In this document: piece by piece, positions 10,419 to 18,991 of the stretch
Layout: each line of letters begins with the position of its first letter
Position numbering within the stretch: the first letter of the stretch is position 1
NCBI RefSeq assembly: GCF_013111185.1
Contig: NZ_WVRE01000001.1
Coordinates: forward strand, 558,001 to 622,000
Direction of reading: 5' to 3'
Length of the DNA stretch: 64,000 nucleotides
Origin: Ruegeria sp. HKCCD7303
Lineage (GTDB): Bacteria; Pseudomonadota; Alphaproteobacteria; Rhodobacterales; Rhodobacteraceae
Translations under genes and position numbers: made by a program
The notes under the pieces: generated by a model
Seen by the model: only the letters and a program-made list of their open reading frames with translations
The model's database searches: none
Told to the model about the DNA's origin: nothing

Positions 10419-11674
10419 GTCCCATCGTCTTTCTGGCGACCCTGCTTCTGTCTGTCCCAGTGGCAATCGTGCTGGCCATCACCGCCATCTGGTACATCTG
10501 GGAAAGCGGCAACACTGTTCTTTATGACAGCTTCGCGCAGAAAATGTTCGGGGGTCTTGAGAACTATGGCCTTTTAGCCATTCCGCTGTTCATGCTGACC
10601 GGCGAGCTTATGAATGAGGGCGGAATGACCCGACGCCTTGTCGCGCTAGCGCGGGTGTTTGTCGGCGGGTTTCGTGGCGGGTTGGCTTATATCAACCTGC
10701 TGGCCAATATGTTCATGGCGGCGATCATCGGCTCTGCCACAGCACAGATCGCGGTGATGTCGCGCGCTATGGTCCCAGCGATGGATGAAGAAGGCTATGA
10801 CAAAGGCTTTGCCGCCGCGACCACAGCCGCTGGTGGCTTATTGGCCCCGGTCATTCCGCCATCGATGATGTTCGTGATCTTTGGTGTGCTGGCCCAGATC
10901 CCCATAGGTGATATGTTCATTGCGGGTATTTTGCCGGGCTTAATTCTGGCTGGTGCTTTCGCGCTGGTCATCACTTTGATTGGTTGGCAGCAACAGTTTC
11001 CCAAAGGCCGCTGGATGACGCGGGCCGAGGCTTTCCGGTCCCTTATCAGCGCCGCTCCGGCCTTGCTGATCCCGCTGTCGATCATCGGCGGCATCCTGTT
11101 CGGGATCGCCACCCCGACCGAGTCCGCCGCGATTGCGTCCCTGATCGCCTTTCTAGTGGGCTGGTTGGTGTATGGCGATCTGAAACCGAAAAACCTAGCC
11201 GAGACGTTCAAACGCACCGCTGCCAATGCCTCGATGATCCTGTTCATGATTGCGGCCGCCAGTGTGTTTGGTTGGGTCATTATCTACGAAGAGATACCGC
11301 AGCATCTGGCCGGTTTGATCACATCCGTCACCTCGAACCCCTTTGTATTTCTGCTGATTGTAAATCTGGCTCTGTTGCTGGTTGGAATGGTGATCGACGG
11401 CATAGCAGCGATTATCCTGATCACACCTATCCTTCTGCCCATTGCAACCGGGTCCTATGACATCAGCCCCTATCAATTCGGCATAGTTGCCTGTTTGAAC
11501 CTTGTGCTTGGCCTGCTGACACCGCCTGTCGGGATCGGATTGTACATCGCCTCATCTATGAGCGGTACCACACCGGGCTCAATCCTCAAATCGCTCTGGC
11601 CCTTCCTGATCGCGGTGACATTGGTTCTGCTTTTGCTCAGCTATTTCCCCAGCCTGTCGACACTGCTGATCTGA
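10415..11674 (+). CDS. dctM: TRAP transporter large permease, DctM family
   Basis: 419 residues from the ATG that overlaps the dctQ stop codon; the frame is open further upstream, but that part is the dctQ shadow. About a dozen membrane segments are visible, with the family landmarks FMLTGELMNEGG, GGLLAPVIPPS and GLLTPPVGIGLYIASS. It is the translocating subunit of the sodium-driven TRAP system. It closes the operon lyase-dioxygenase-dctPQM. No terminator hairpin is obvious directly after the stop; the next gene starts 109 nt downstream. Confidence 0.92.
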   Translation: MSPIVFLATLLLSVPVAIVLAITAIWYIWESGNTVLYDSFAQKMFGGLENYGLLAIPLFMLTGELMNEGGMTRRLVALARVFVGGFRGGLAYINLLANMFMAAIIGSATAQIAVMSRAMVPAMDEEGYDKGFAAATTAAGGLLAPVIPPSMMFVIFGVLAQIPIGDMFIAGILPGLILAGAFALVITLIGWQQQFPKGRWMTRAEAFRSLISAAPALLIPLSIIGGILFGIATPTESAAIASLIAFLVGWLVYGDLKPKNLAETFKRTAANASMILFMIAAASVFGWVIIYEEIPQHLAGLITSVTSNPFVFLLIVNLALLLVGMVIDGIAAIILITPILLPIATGSYDISPYQFGIVACLNLVLGLLTPPVGIGLYIASSMSGTTPGSILKSLWPFLIAVTLVLLLLSYFPSLSTLLI

Positions 11675-11783
11675 GGGGGAACCAAACGCTCATCTTCGCG
11701 ACAGGAAAAACTTGCGCTAAACTTTACAAAAGTTGTCCGCTAGATTGAACCTAACGCCGTTCTTAGCACTCGCAGGGAAGAAC

Positions 11784-12338
11784 ATGCTGCTAGACACCCC
11801 AATCTGCAATTTTGGCTGGAAGGCCCCGGACTTCACGCTGAAGGATCCCAACGGCCAACTTTTCACGATGTCCGATCATCTGCGAAACGGACTGTTGATC
11901 GCCTTTATTTGCAATCATTGCCCATATGTTAAAACGCTGGCAGATCGGCTGACGCAGGACATGGACCTGTTAATGTCAAAGGGGATTGGAGTCTTGGCGG
12001 TGATGTCGAACGACTATCGCGACTATCCTGAAGATGCACCGGATAGAATGTTGGAATTCGCGCGCGAAAACGGGTTTAACTTCCCGTATCTGGTCGACGA
12101 AGAACAAACCGTTGGCCGAGCATATGGCGCAGTCTGTACACCCGATTTCTTTGGACTGAACGCAAATGGCTTGCTGCAATACCGTGGACGTCTGGACAAT
12201 CTGCGCCGCGGCGAAACCGGAGCGCGCGTGCCGGAACTTGTCGATGCGATGCTTCGAATCGCCGAAACCGGCCAAGGCCCTCAGGATCAGACACCATCGA
12301 TGGGTTGTTCGATCAAATGGACCCACGGAAGCGTTTAG
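11784..12338 (+). CDS. Thioredoxin-fold protein of the AhpC/TSA-like family
   Basis: 184 residues from the ATG preceded by AGGGAAG; a 17-codon upstream extension is open but has no ribosome-binding site. The N-terminus APDFTLKDPNGQLFTMSDH and the active-site-like segment FICNHCPYVK mark the thioredoxin/peroxiredoxin fold, with a CxxC pair directly before a proline. The C-terminus carries PSMGCSIKW, a conserved ending of this 'thioredoxin family protein' group. No signal peptide is visible, so it is probably cytosolic. The substrate is unknown. It stands alone between the TRAP operon and the cyclase gene. Confidence 0.8.
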   Translation: MLLDTPICNFGWKAPDFTLKDPNGQLFTMSDHLRNGLLIAFICNHCPYVKTLADRLTQDMDLLMSKGIGVLAVMSNDYRDYPEDAPDRMLEFARENGFNFPYLVDEEQTVGRAYGAVCTPDFFGLNANGLLQYRGRLDNLRRGETGARVPELVDAMLRIAETGQGPQDQTPSMGCSIKWTHGSV

Positions 12339-12511
12339 GAGCAACGCGATGAACGTGCAGTACCTTGTTGCCACAACACACTCTTGACCCGCGCGGCCCT
12401 GTCGTTCTTGATAAGATCAATCGTCCCGCGCGGCCCAGACGCCGATCTTAGGGATCATACGAAAACGCGAAGAGCTTGGCATCGTCGCGTCTGAGTCATT
12501 CGCGGGGTCAC

Positions 12512-15500
12512 ATGGCAGATATCTCAGACTGGCTGAGCAAGCACGGCTTATCCAAATATGCCGACGCCTTTTCCCGGCATGAGATCGAGTTGAGCGATCT
12601 CTCGGAACTCAACGATGACGACCTGATCACAATTGGATTGCCGTTGGGTCCAAGACGGCGCTTTTTGAAGGCCATCCGCGAAGGCACGCAGGGACGTTCA
12701 GTTCCCGAACGCAATATTGTCGCCGAACGCAGGCAGCTGACGGTGATGTTCATAGATCTTGTGGGCTCGACGCCGTTGTCGCAACAGCTCGACCCCGAAG
12801 ATCTGGCCGAAGTTTTAAGGCTGTTCAAGGAAACCTGCGCCGCAGCCGTCGCCGCATATGACGGACATATCGCCAGCTATTATGGCGACGGCATCATGGT
12901 GTTCTTTGGGTTTCCTCACGCGCATGAGGATGATCCCGAACGCGCGATACACGCGGGCTTGCGGATCATTCGCGAAATCCCCAACTTGCAGACCCACGCA
13001 CAGCTTCAGGTGCGTATCGGTATCGCCACCGGCCTGGTCGTCGTTGGCGATCTGCGTGGTGAAAAGATGTTCGAGGATGGCACAGCGATGGGCGAAACCC
13101 CAAACCTCGCCGCGCGATTGCAATCCATGGCCGACCCAGGCGCCCTAATCATTGCGCCAACGACACACGAGCTTGCGGGCGATACGTTTGAATACGAACG
13201 TCGCGGTACATTTCAGTTGAAAGGTTTCGCCAAAGAGGTTGAAGCCTGGCAGGTCACCGGTACGCGCCAAACTCTCAGCCGGTTCATGGCCTCGGATGAC
13301 ACAGCGATGAGCTCGCTTGTCGGTCGAACGCTTGAATACAAAACCCTGCACAGCAAATGGGATTTGGCCCGGCAAGGGCATGGTCAAGTGGCGCTAGTGT
13401 CAGGCGAAGCAGGGATCGGAAAATCCCGCCTGATCGAAGAGCTGAGCCGATCGATTCCCGAAACCAAGTTCCAGCACATCCGGTTTCAATGCTCACCTTA
13501 TCACGATGCCAGCGCACTGTACCCCGTCATTCGCCAGCTTGAGGCCGCGGCAGAATTGCGAGTGGACGACAGCGCGACGGAGAAACTGGACAAGTTAAAG
13601 CGCTTGTTTGGCGCACCGTCTGACCTCACGCTGAAACTGGCTGCATTACTTCTGTCGGTTCCATTCGAGGATCAGTTGGGTCCGCTGGATCTGACGCCTG
13701 ATCAGTTGATGAAACAGACGCTGGACATGCTGGTGGATCATCTGCTTGAAACAGCCGGGAAGACTCCGCTGCTTGTGCTGTTCGAAGATGCGCATTGGAT
13801 CGACCCAACAACAAAATTGATGCTCGACCTTGTTGTTGAACGCCTCGCTGATGCACCTGTGCTGATGGTGATGAGTTATCGCACGGGCTTTGATCCGGGT
13901 TGGACCTTCACCTCAAATCTAACTCATGTCGACTTGAAGCAGTTGGGTTTTGAACAAATCAAAGAAATCGTGGACGGCGTCGCCAATGGCAGACCTGTTC
14001 CAAAAGCGGCTTATGATGTAATCGCGGCCCGTTCCAACGGCGTTCCACTTTATGTCGAAGAAGTCACCAAGGACCTTATTGAGACCAACTTTCTGATTGA
14101 TGGCACCGACACCTTAGCGGCTGGCGGTGCGTCGGCCTCATCTTCCGTTCCCAAGACACTGCATGATGCCTTGATGGCCCGGCTAGATCGACTGAGTTCG
14201 GCCAAAGAAGTGGCCCAGATAGGGGCGGTGATCGGACCAAATTTCTCGTTTCCTCTGATCGCCCAGGTTGCGCGGTTGGACGAAAGGGCGTTGCGGGCAG
14301 GTCTGGATTTGCTGGTGGAGGCAGACATCGTGAACAGCTCGGGCACGGTTCCAGAGCAGACCTTTACCTACCGTCACGCCCTCATTCGCGACACGGCGTA
14401 TAACAGCCTTCTGAAACGCGAACGGCGAGGGCTGCACGCCCGCGTGGTCGAAGCATTGAAACAGACCAAACATCAAGACGCAGCAGTCGGCCCCGAGATA
14501 CTTGCCCATCACTACACGATGGCAGACATGCCGAAGGAGGCGATCGATCATTGGTATCTGGCTGGGCAACGCTCTGTCGAACGGTCGGCTGCGGTCGAAG
14601 CGGTGACACAATTGGGCCGGGCCGTCGCCTTGCTTGAAAAGATGGACGACTCTGTCGACCGGGATCGAAACGAGACCCGCATTCAGGTTCTGCGAGCAGG
14701 CGTTCTCCGTTCGACTGCAGGCATTGCGGCCGATAAAACGGGCGCCGCTTACGCGCGAATACGCGACCTGTGCAACCGGCTGGGCGAAACCGAACAGCTT
14801 TTCCCGGTTCTCAATGGCCTTTACGCTTATCATTTGGTGCGGGGTGAATACAATCTGGCCAAGGACACTGCAGCGCAATTGCTGGATCTGGCAAAACTTG
14901 ACGAGGAATCGCATCACACCATGATCGCGCATCGGGCCATGGGCGCCGTGTTGCTGCATATCGGGCATCTGGAATCTGCTTGTGATCACCTAAAACAGGC
15001 GCTGAGTTTGTATGATCCGGAACAGCACAGCCGACTGGCCTATGTCTATGGCACTGATCATGCCGCCATTACGTCCTGTTTTCTGAGCATAGCGGTCTGG
15101 CTTCGCGGCGAGCCAGACCGTGCCCTTGACATTCAGCTTCAGGCTGTGTCGGCGGCACAGGATTTGAAACATGCACACAGCATGGCGCAGACATTGACCT
15201 ATCTTTGCATGCTTCATTTGCTGAGGCGCGACCCCCAACAGGTCTATCCTGTTGTGGCACAGCTGGAAGCGTTGGCTGTCAAACATGCGTTCCCGTTTAT
15301 GACTTTAACAGCCAATGTCTGGCGCAGTTGGGCAGACGCACAGACAAATCCCAACCCAGACACCCTCAGCGTGATGCGCGACGCAGCCGAGGCTTGGTGG
15401 GCCAGTGGGGCCGGAAACTACAAACCCTTGTTTCTGACCGCGATGGCCGAGGTTGCTTTGAACGCGCAAGATTCAAGGTCCGCGCTGGACCTGCTGAACG

Positions 15501-15817
15501 AAGCACGTGCGCAGCAAGATTTAACCAATGAAGGGTGGGCGCAGGCTGAAACAGATCGAATCGAAGCGCTGTTACAGTCCTCGGACAAGCCAGCCGACCA
15601 CCTGTTTTCGCACGCCCTGCAATCTGCGCGCGATCAGCAAGCCAGAATGTTCGAGCTTCGCGTGGCCGTAGATTATCTGCGGACCTGTCAGCGCTGCGGG
15701 CGTGCGCCCAAGGTTCCCCCTGACATCGAAGGCATACTAGACGCGATTACCGGCAGCACGCAAAACAGAGATGTCGCAGACGCCTTGGTTCTGCTCGAAA
15801 ATACGCGACCTTCATAA
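12512..15817 (+). CDS. SAM - class III nucleotide cyclase - AAA ATPase - TPR protein
   Basis: 1101 residues from the ATG giving MADISDWLSKHG. A SAM domain (about 1-65) is followed by a class III cyclase domain (about 80-250). Metal-binding Asp residues are in MFIDLVGST and YGDGIMVFF, and the transition-state Asn-Arg pair in GETPNLAARL. An AAA/NACHT-like ATPase (about 275-620) has Walker A GEAGIGKSR and Walker B LVLFEDAHW. The C-terminal 450 residues are helical TPR-like repeats. The architecture is that of the large soluble adenylate cyclases and cyclase-related regulators; cAMP production is likely but cGMP is not excluded. A second copy of the same architecture lies at 55816-59013. No partner gene is adjacent here. 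All catalytic landmarks appear intact. Confidence 0.88.
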   Translation: MADISDWLSKHGLSKYADAFSRHEIELSDLSELNDDDLITIGLPLGPRRRFLKAIREGTQGRSVPERNIVAERRQLTVMFIDLVGSTPLSQQLDPEDLAEVLRLFKETCAAAVAAYDGHIASYYGDGIMVFFGFPHAHEDDPERAIHAGLRIIREIPNLQTHAQLQVRIGIATGLVVVGDLRGEKMFEDGTAMGETPNLAARLQSMADPGALIIAPTTHELAGDTFEYERRGTFQLKGFAKEVEAWQVTGTRQTLSRFMASDDTAMSSLVGRTLEYKTLHSKWDLARQGHGQVALVSGEAGIGKSRLIEELSRSIPETKFQHIRFQCSPYHDASALYPVIRQLEAAAELRVDDSATEKLDKLKRLFGAPSDLTLKLAALLLSVPFEDQLGPLDLTPDQLMKQTLDMLVDHLLETAGKTPLLVLFEDAHWIDPTTKLMLDLVVERLADAPVLMVMSYRTGFDPGWTFTSNLTHVDLKQLGFEQIKEIVDGVANGRPVPKAAYDVIAARSNGVPLYVEEVTKDLIETNFLIDGTDTLAAGGASASSSVPKTLHDALMARLDRLSSAKEVAQIGAVIGPNFSFPLIAQVARLDERALRAGLDLLVEADIVNSSGTVPEQTFTYRHALIRDTAYNSLLKRERRGLHARVVEALKQTKHQDAAVGPEILAHHYTMADMPKEAIDHWYLAGQRSVERSAAVEAVTQLGRAVALLEKMDDSVDRDRNETRIQVLRAGVLRSTAGIAADKTGAAYARIRDLCNRLGETEQLFPVLNGLYAYHLVRGEYNLAKDTAAQLLDLAKLDEESHHTMIAHRAMGAVLLHIGHLESACDHLKQALSLYDPEQHSRLAYVYGTDHAAITSCFLSIAVWLRGEPDRALDIQLQAVSAAQDLKHAHSMAQTLTYLCMLHLLRRDPQQVYPVVAQLEALAVKHAFPFMTLTANVWRSWADAQTNPNPDTLSVMRDAAEAWWASGAGNYKPLFLTAMAEVALNAQDSRSALDLLNEARAQQDLTNEGWAQAETDRIEALLQSSDKPADHLFSHALQSARDQQARMFELRVAVDYLRTCQRCGRAPKVPPDIEGILDAITGSTQNRDVADALVLLENTRPS

Positions 15818-15992
15818 GATCTGGCACCTGCTTTTTGCGTGAAGATGCTTGCGAAGGAGTGGCCCCGACCGAGAATAATCAGTCACTACTGTCACCAAAA
15901 GACAGACCTGCCGCCACACGGTTGGATCACTGATCCATGCGTCCTGCATTGTTGTGAACAGAGCCGATCAATCAATCCTATCCGGGTTGGCG

Positions 15993-16685
15993 CTATCTTT
16001 CGCTCGGATCGTTTTCAGCATAATCACGCAGAACGTCGATGTCCGCGATATCGGCGTGGTTCCTGTTGATCTTTACGCCAACTGTTTTCAAACGCGAAAA
16101 CGCGCGGCTCAGACTTTCGGGTTTCATACCCAGACGCCCGGCAATCAACATCTTGTCATAGGGCAATTCAACTTCGCAGGTGCCACTTTCGACTTCACAC
16201 AAATTCAGCAGGAACTCAGCTACGCGCTGCGCGCCTGTCTGCGCCTTGAGTTGCTCAAGCTGAGCGACCAGTGAATGCAGATGCGTAAAGGTAGCCGCCA
16301 GAATTGAGACACCTATTTCCGCGTCCTCTCGCATCAACGACAGCAACACGGGGCTTGGGATGTGCATAACTTCACAGGGGGACACGGCCTCGGCGGATAC
16401 AGGGTATGGCACATCACGCAGGGCCACGGCCTCACCAAAGCTGTCGCCTCTGGTGAACACGCTCACCACCGCTTCGGCACCTGTCGGAGTAACCCGGAAC
16501 AGTTTGACCCAACCGGCCAGAACAACATGGACTGCCTTTGCTTCTTCTTCCTGAAGAAAAATTGTCTCACCCCGGTCGTATTGTCGCCAAACGGCCTGAC
16601 GCAGCAAAGTGTCGACATGCTGCTCAGGCAGGCTGCGCAAAAGCAGTGACTGGCGCGCAATTGCCTTTTGAGCCTCATGTGGCAT
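15993..16685 (-). CDS. dnr: Crp/Fnr-family regulator of the Dnr/Nnr type
   Basis: 230 residues from the ATG preceded by GGGGGAC; an upstream extension of 16 codons is open but less likely. A cyclic-nucleotide-type sensor domain (about 15-135, with FTRGDSFGEAVALRDVPYPVSAEA) is joined by a long dimer helix to a winged HTH (MLIAGRLGMKPESLSRAFSRLK). The N-terminus has no cysteine cluster, so this is not an Fe-S FNR; it fits NO-responsive, heme-binding Dnr/Nnr proteins. The gene is divergent from hemA and next to the nor, nir, nos and nap operons, upstream of which FNR-like dyads occur. It is the natural candidate for activating them in response to nitric oxide. The symbol is assigned from context and similarity to Dnr. 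Confidence 0.82.
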   Translation of the reverse strand: MPHEAQKAIARQSLLLRSLPEQHVDTLLRQAVWRQYDRGETIFLQEEEAKAVHVVLAGWVKLFRVTPTGAEAVVSVFTRGDSFGEAVALRDVPYPVSAEAVSPCEVMHIPSPVLLSLMREDAEIGVSILAATFTHLHSLVAQLEQLKAQTGAQRVAEFLLNLCEVESGTCEVELPYDKMLIAGRLGMKPESLSRAFSRLKTVGVKINRNHADIADIDVLRDYAENDPSER

Positions 16686-16794
16686 GCAGGCGTCCCCCTG
16701 TTTGTCCGTTCCGGGCAGCGCCCGAATGATCAACCTTGACCAATGCTATGCCAAAGCCCGTTGCGGCGTACCACCCCTATTCTTGTCTCCAAAC

Positions 16795-16808
16795 TTGACA
16801 ATTGTCAT
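16795..16808 (+). promoter_or_regulatory. FNR/DNR-like box between dnr and hemA
   Basis: TTGACAATTGTCAT is a near-perfect dyad (TTGAC-N4-GTCAt) ending 61 nt before the hemA ATG and 109 nt from the dnr ATG. The distance to hemA equals that of the boxes at norC, nnrS and nirS, so activation of hemA is the likelier role; autoregulation of dnr is possible. Confidence 0.6.
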
Positions 16809-16869
16809 GTCACGACCAGATCAGCTGACTTAAGCTCTGCTCAAAGCCAGTTATCCCGGGAGATGTCAG

Positions 16870-18093
16870 ATGGACTTCGAGCGATTTTTCAGCCAGAGCC
16901 TCGATACTTTGAAGAACGAAGGCAATTACCGGGTTTTTATCAACTTGCAACGGCGTTGCGGGGCTTTTCCGAACGCCCGGCAGACCGACGGGCCAGTCCA
17001 GCGGGATGTGCGGATCTGGTGTTCAAACGACTATCTGGGCATGGGCCAGCATCCGTCGGTAATCACGGCTATGCACGATGCGCTGGACCGCTGCGGTGCT
17101 GGCGCGGGCGGAACGCGCAATATCTCGGGGACCACGCATGACCACGTGCTTCTGGAAGCTGAATTGGCTGAACTGCATGGCAAAGAAGCTGCGCTGCTGT
17201 TTACCTCGGGCTATGTTTCCAATTGGGCTGCGTTGGGAACGCTGGCTGCGAAAATTCCGGATCTGATTGTTTTCTCCGACGCGTTGAACCATGCCTCGAT
17301 GATCGAAGGCATTCGCCACTCACGGGCGCAGAAGGTGATCTGGAACCACAATGACCTTGAGGATCTGGAGGCTAAATTGGCCGCCGCCGACCCCAACGCG
17401 CCCAAGATGATCGCATTCGAGTCTGTCTATTCTATGGATGGCGACATTGCCCCGATCAAAGAGATTTGCGATCTGGCCGACAAATACGGCGCAATGACCT
17501 ATCTCGACGAAGTCCACGCCGTCGGTCTTTATGGCCCTCGCGGAGGCGGCATTGCCGAGCGCGAAGGGCTGATGGATCGGCTGACCGTAATTGAAGGCAC
17601 ATTGGGCAAGGCCTTTGGTGTGGTGGGCGGCTATATCGCGGCCTCTGCCGCGCTGTGCGATTTCGTCCGCAGCTTTGCCAGCGGGTTCATCTTCACCACC
17701 GCATTGCCGCCGTCGATCGCGGCTGGGGCTGCGGCCTCGATCCAGCATCTGAAACAATCGAGCGCGGAACGAGACTTGCAAAAACAGCGGGTGGCGCAGG
17801 TTCGGGCCCGTCTGGATGCCGAAGGCATTCCTCATTTGCCCAACCCCAGCCACATCATCCCGGTGATGGTGGGCGATCCGGTGAAATGCAAGTTCATCTC
17901 GGACACGCTGCTGGAAGAATTCGGCATCTACATTCAGCCCATCAACTATCCCACGGTTCCCAAAGGCACCGAACGCCTTCGGATTACGCCGTCTCCGGTT
18001 CATACGGACGAGGATATCGACCATCTGGTCGGTGCGCTTTCAGCCCTGTGGCAGCGCTGTCAGATCGCGCGCATGCCAATGGCCGCACAATAG
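16870..18093 (+). CDS. hemA: 5-aminolevulinate synthase
   Basis: 407 residues, the normal length for the alphaproteobacterial Shemin-pathway enzyme that joins glycine and succinyl-CoA, using pyridoxal phosphate, to start tetrapyrrole synthesis. Landmarks are [14 protein letters not shown] near the N-terminus, [17 protein letters not shown], the cofactor-binding [15 protein letters not shown], and the Schiff-base lysine in [14 protein letters not shown] (about residue 247). The gene is divergent from the dnr regulator and has an FNR/DNR-like box 61 nt upstream. That couples heme supply to the heme c, heme b and heme d1 demand of the denitrification enzymes encoded nearby. A strong terminator follows. 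A second ALA synthase elsewhere in the genome is possible. Confidence 0.95.
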   Translation: MDFERFFSQSLDTLKNEGNYRVFINLQRRCGAFPNARQTDGPVQRDVRIWCSNDYLGMGQHPSVITAMHDALDRCGAGAGGTRNISGTTHDHVLLEAELAELHGKEAALLFTSGYVSNWAALGTLAAKIPDLIVFSDALNHASMIEGIRHSRAQKVIWNHNDLEDLEAKLAAADPNAPKMIAFESVYSMDGDIAPIKEICDLADKYGAMTYLDEVHAVGLYGPRGGGIAEREGLMDRLTVIEGTLGKAFGVVGGYIAASAALCDFVRSFASGFIFTTALPPSIAAGAAASIQHLKQSSAERDLQKQRVAQVRARLDAEGIPHLPNPSHIIPVMVGDPVKCKFISDTLLEEFGIYIQPINYPTVPKGTERLRITPSPVHTDEDIDHLVGALSALWQRCQIARMPMAAQ

Positions 18094-18120
18094 TTCAAAG
18101 CACCCCTTTGCTTGAAAAAC

Positions 18121-18148
18121 TGCCGCCCTTCGGGGCGGCACATTTTTG
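18121..18148. terminator. Strong rho-independent terminator between convergent hemA and norF
   Basis: TGCCGCCC-TTCG-GGGCGGCA forms a perfect 8-bp stem with a tetraloop, followed by CATTTTTG. It lies 27 nt after the hemA stop and just before the norF stop on the opposite strand, so it probably serves hemA and may help norF. Confidence 0.85.
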
Positions 18149-18149
18149 T

Positions 18150-18437
18150 TCAGAGCAGATAGAGGACGAAGACGATCAACGCAAAGCCCGTCAGAACCCC
18201 GGAAAACCCACGCAGCAAGGCCGGGCTGGTCGCGAGATCCAGATACTGCGCCAGAATGATGCGGCACTTGAGCAGCGCAAGACCCAGAATACCAGCGCCG
18301 ACGATTTTAGGTCCAAGCGGAAACAGCGTCAGCAGCGCCGATGTTAGGCTGAGCGCCAACAGGGTGAACCACGCGCGTGTGAGCGCGTTTGGGAGCCTCC
18401 GGCGGGAGTATTTGTGAAAAGATGAACACGCAGGCAT
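18150..18437 (-). CDS. norF: NorF-like small membrane protein of nitric oxide reductase cluster
   Basis: 95 residues with about three membrane segments and the core sequence LTRAWFTLLALSL ... LALLKCRIILAQYLDL, matching NorF/cytochrome-oxidase subunit IV-like proteins. NorF is an accessory factor for assembly or full activity of cytochrome c nitric oxide reductase. It is the last gene of norCBQDEF and starts 5 nt after the norE stop. Unusually, residues about 5-16 are encoded by a copy of a 36-bp dispersed repeat, so either the repeat has been taken into the coding sequence or the true start lies downstream of it. The core fold begins only at LTRAW. Confidence 0.75.
   Translation of the reverse strand: MPACSSFHKYSRRRLPNALTRAWFTLLALSLTSALLTLFPLGPKIVGAGILGLALLKCRIILAQYLDLATSPALLRGFSGVLTGFALIVFVLYLL
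18391..18426 (+). repeat. Roseobacter-type dispersed repeat, copy A
   Basis: This copy begins GGGAGCCTCCGGCGGGAGTA and continues TTTGTGAAAAGATGAA. A second copy at 36067-36103 matches it almost base for base. The first part contains the small dyad CCTCCGGCGGG. I know similar elements as intergenic repeats in Rhodobacteraceae. Here it lies between the norE stop and the conserved part of norF. Confidence 0.7.
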
Positions 18438-18442
18438 TTTAA

Positions 18443-18991
18443 TTACCCAAGCAGGTAGATCACGGGGAACAGCATGATCCAGACCAGATCGACCATGTGC
18501 CAGAACTGCGCGCCTGCTTCGATATTGCGTGGATCGTCGCGCCAGGCCACCACGAGAAGGATTCCGACCCCGGCCAGAACATGGGCGGCGTGGAAGCCCG
18601 TCAAAAGGTAATAGAACAGAAAGAAGGGGTGGGTTTCATAGGTGATGCCCTGTGCGGCCTTTCCTGCGTATTCCACACCTTTGATACCCAGGAATACGAT
18701 CCCCAACGCAACTGCAGCCACTAGAGCAAACCGTGCCTTGAACCGTTCCGCGGCGCGACGCCAGTGCAGAGCTTGCGCGGCCAGGTAACCCGACGTGACC
18801 AGCACCGCAGTGTTGAAGGCAGCTCCGGTGCGATAGAGATGCGATTGCGCCTCGGCAAAGCCCACAGGATCGGTCAGTCGCACGCCCATAAAGGCAATGA
18901 GGCCAGCACCGAAGACCAGCAGTTCCGATATGATCAGAACCCACATCAGCAACTCGCCAGGTAATTCGTCGATCAAGGAAGCGTTGCTCAT
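18443..18991 (-). CDS. norE: NorE, cytochrome c oxidase subunit III-like membrane protein
   Basis: 182 residues with five hydrophobic segments. The family pattern is plain: GELLMWVLIISELLVFGAGLIAF at the N-terminus and the C-terminal FHAAHVLAGVGILL plus AGAQFWHMVDLVWIMLFPVIYL, as in heme-copper oxidase subunit III. NorE is an accessory protein of the nitric oxide reductase cluster that improves NO reduction. Its ATG overlaps the norD stop by 4 nt, and norF follows 5 nt after its stop, so the three are translationally coupled. Confidence 0.92.
   Translation of the reverse strand: MSNASLIDELPGELLMWVLIISELLVFGAGLIAFMGVRLTDPVGFAEAQSHLYRTGAAFNTAVLVTSGYLAAQALHWRRAAERFKARFALVAAVALGIVFLGIKGVEYAGKAAQGITYETHPFFLFYYLLTGFHAAHVLAGVGILLVVAWRDDPRNIEAGAQFWHMVDLVWIMLFPVIYLLG

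Noticed and set aside
12388..12436. FNR-like palindrome TTGATAAGATCAA (12408-12420) between two copies of CCCGCGCGGCCC
   Set aside because: The spacer is 3 nt instead of 4, and the distance to the cyclase start (91 nt) differs from most boxes here. I could not decide between a degenerate site, a small hairpin and chance.
12512..15817. First SAM-cyclase protein as part of a second encapsulin locus
   Set aside because: Neither neighbour (thioredoxin-fold gene, dnr) is a shell or cargo candidate; only the copy at 55816 has that context.
15993..16685. Crp/Fnr regulator as an Fe-S oxygen sensor (FnrL)
   Set aside because: The N-terminal cysteine cluster needed for a [4Fe-4S] centre is absent.
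16724..16740. ATGATCAACCTTGACC near the dnr start as a regulatory box
   Set aside because: The half-sites point outward and are only two bases apart, so it does not form the TTGAY-N4-RTCAA dyad.
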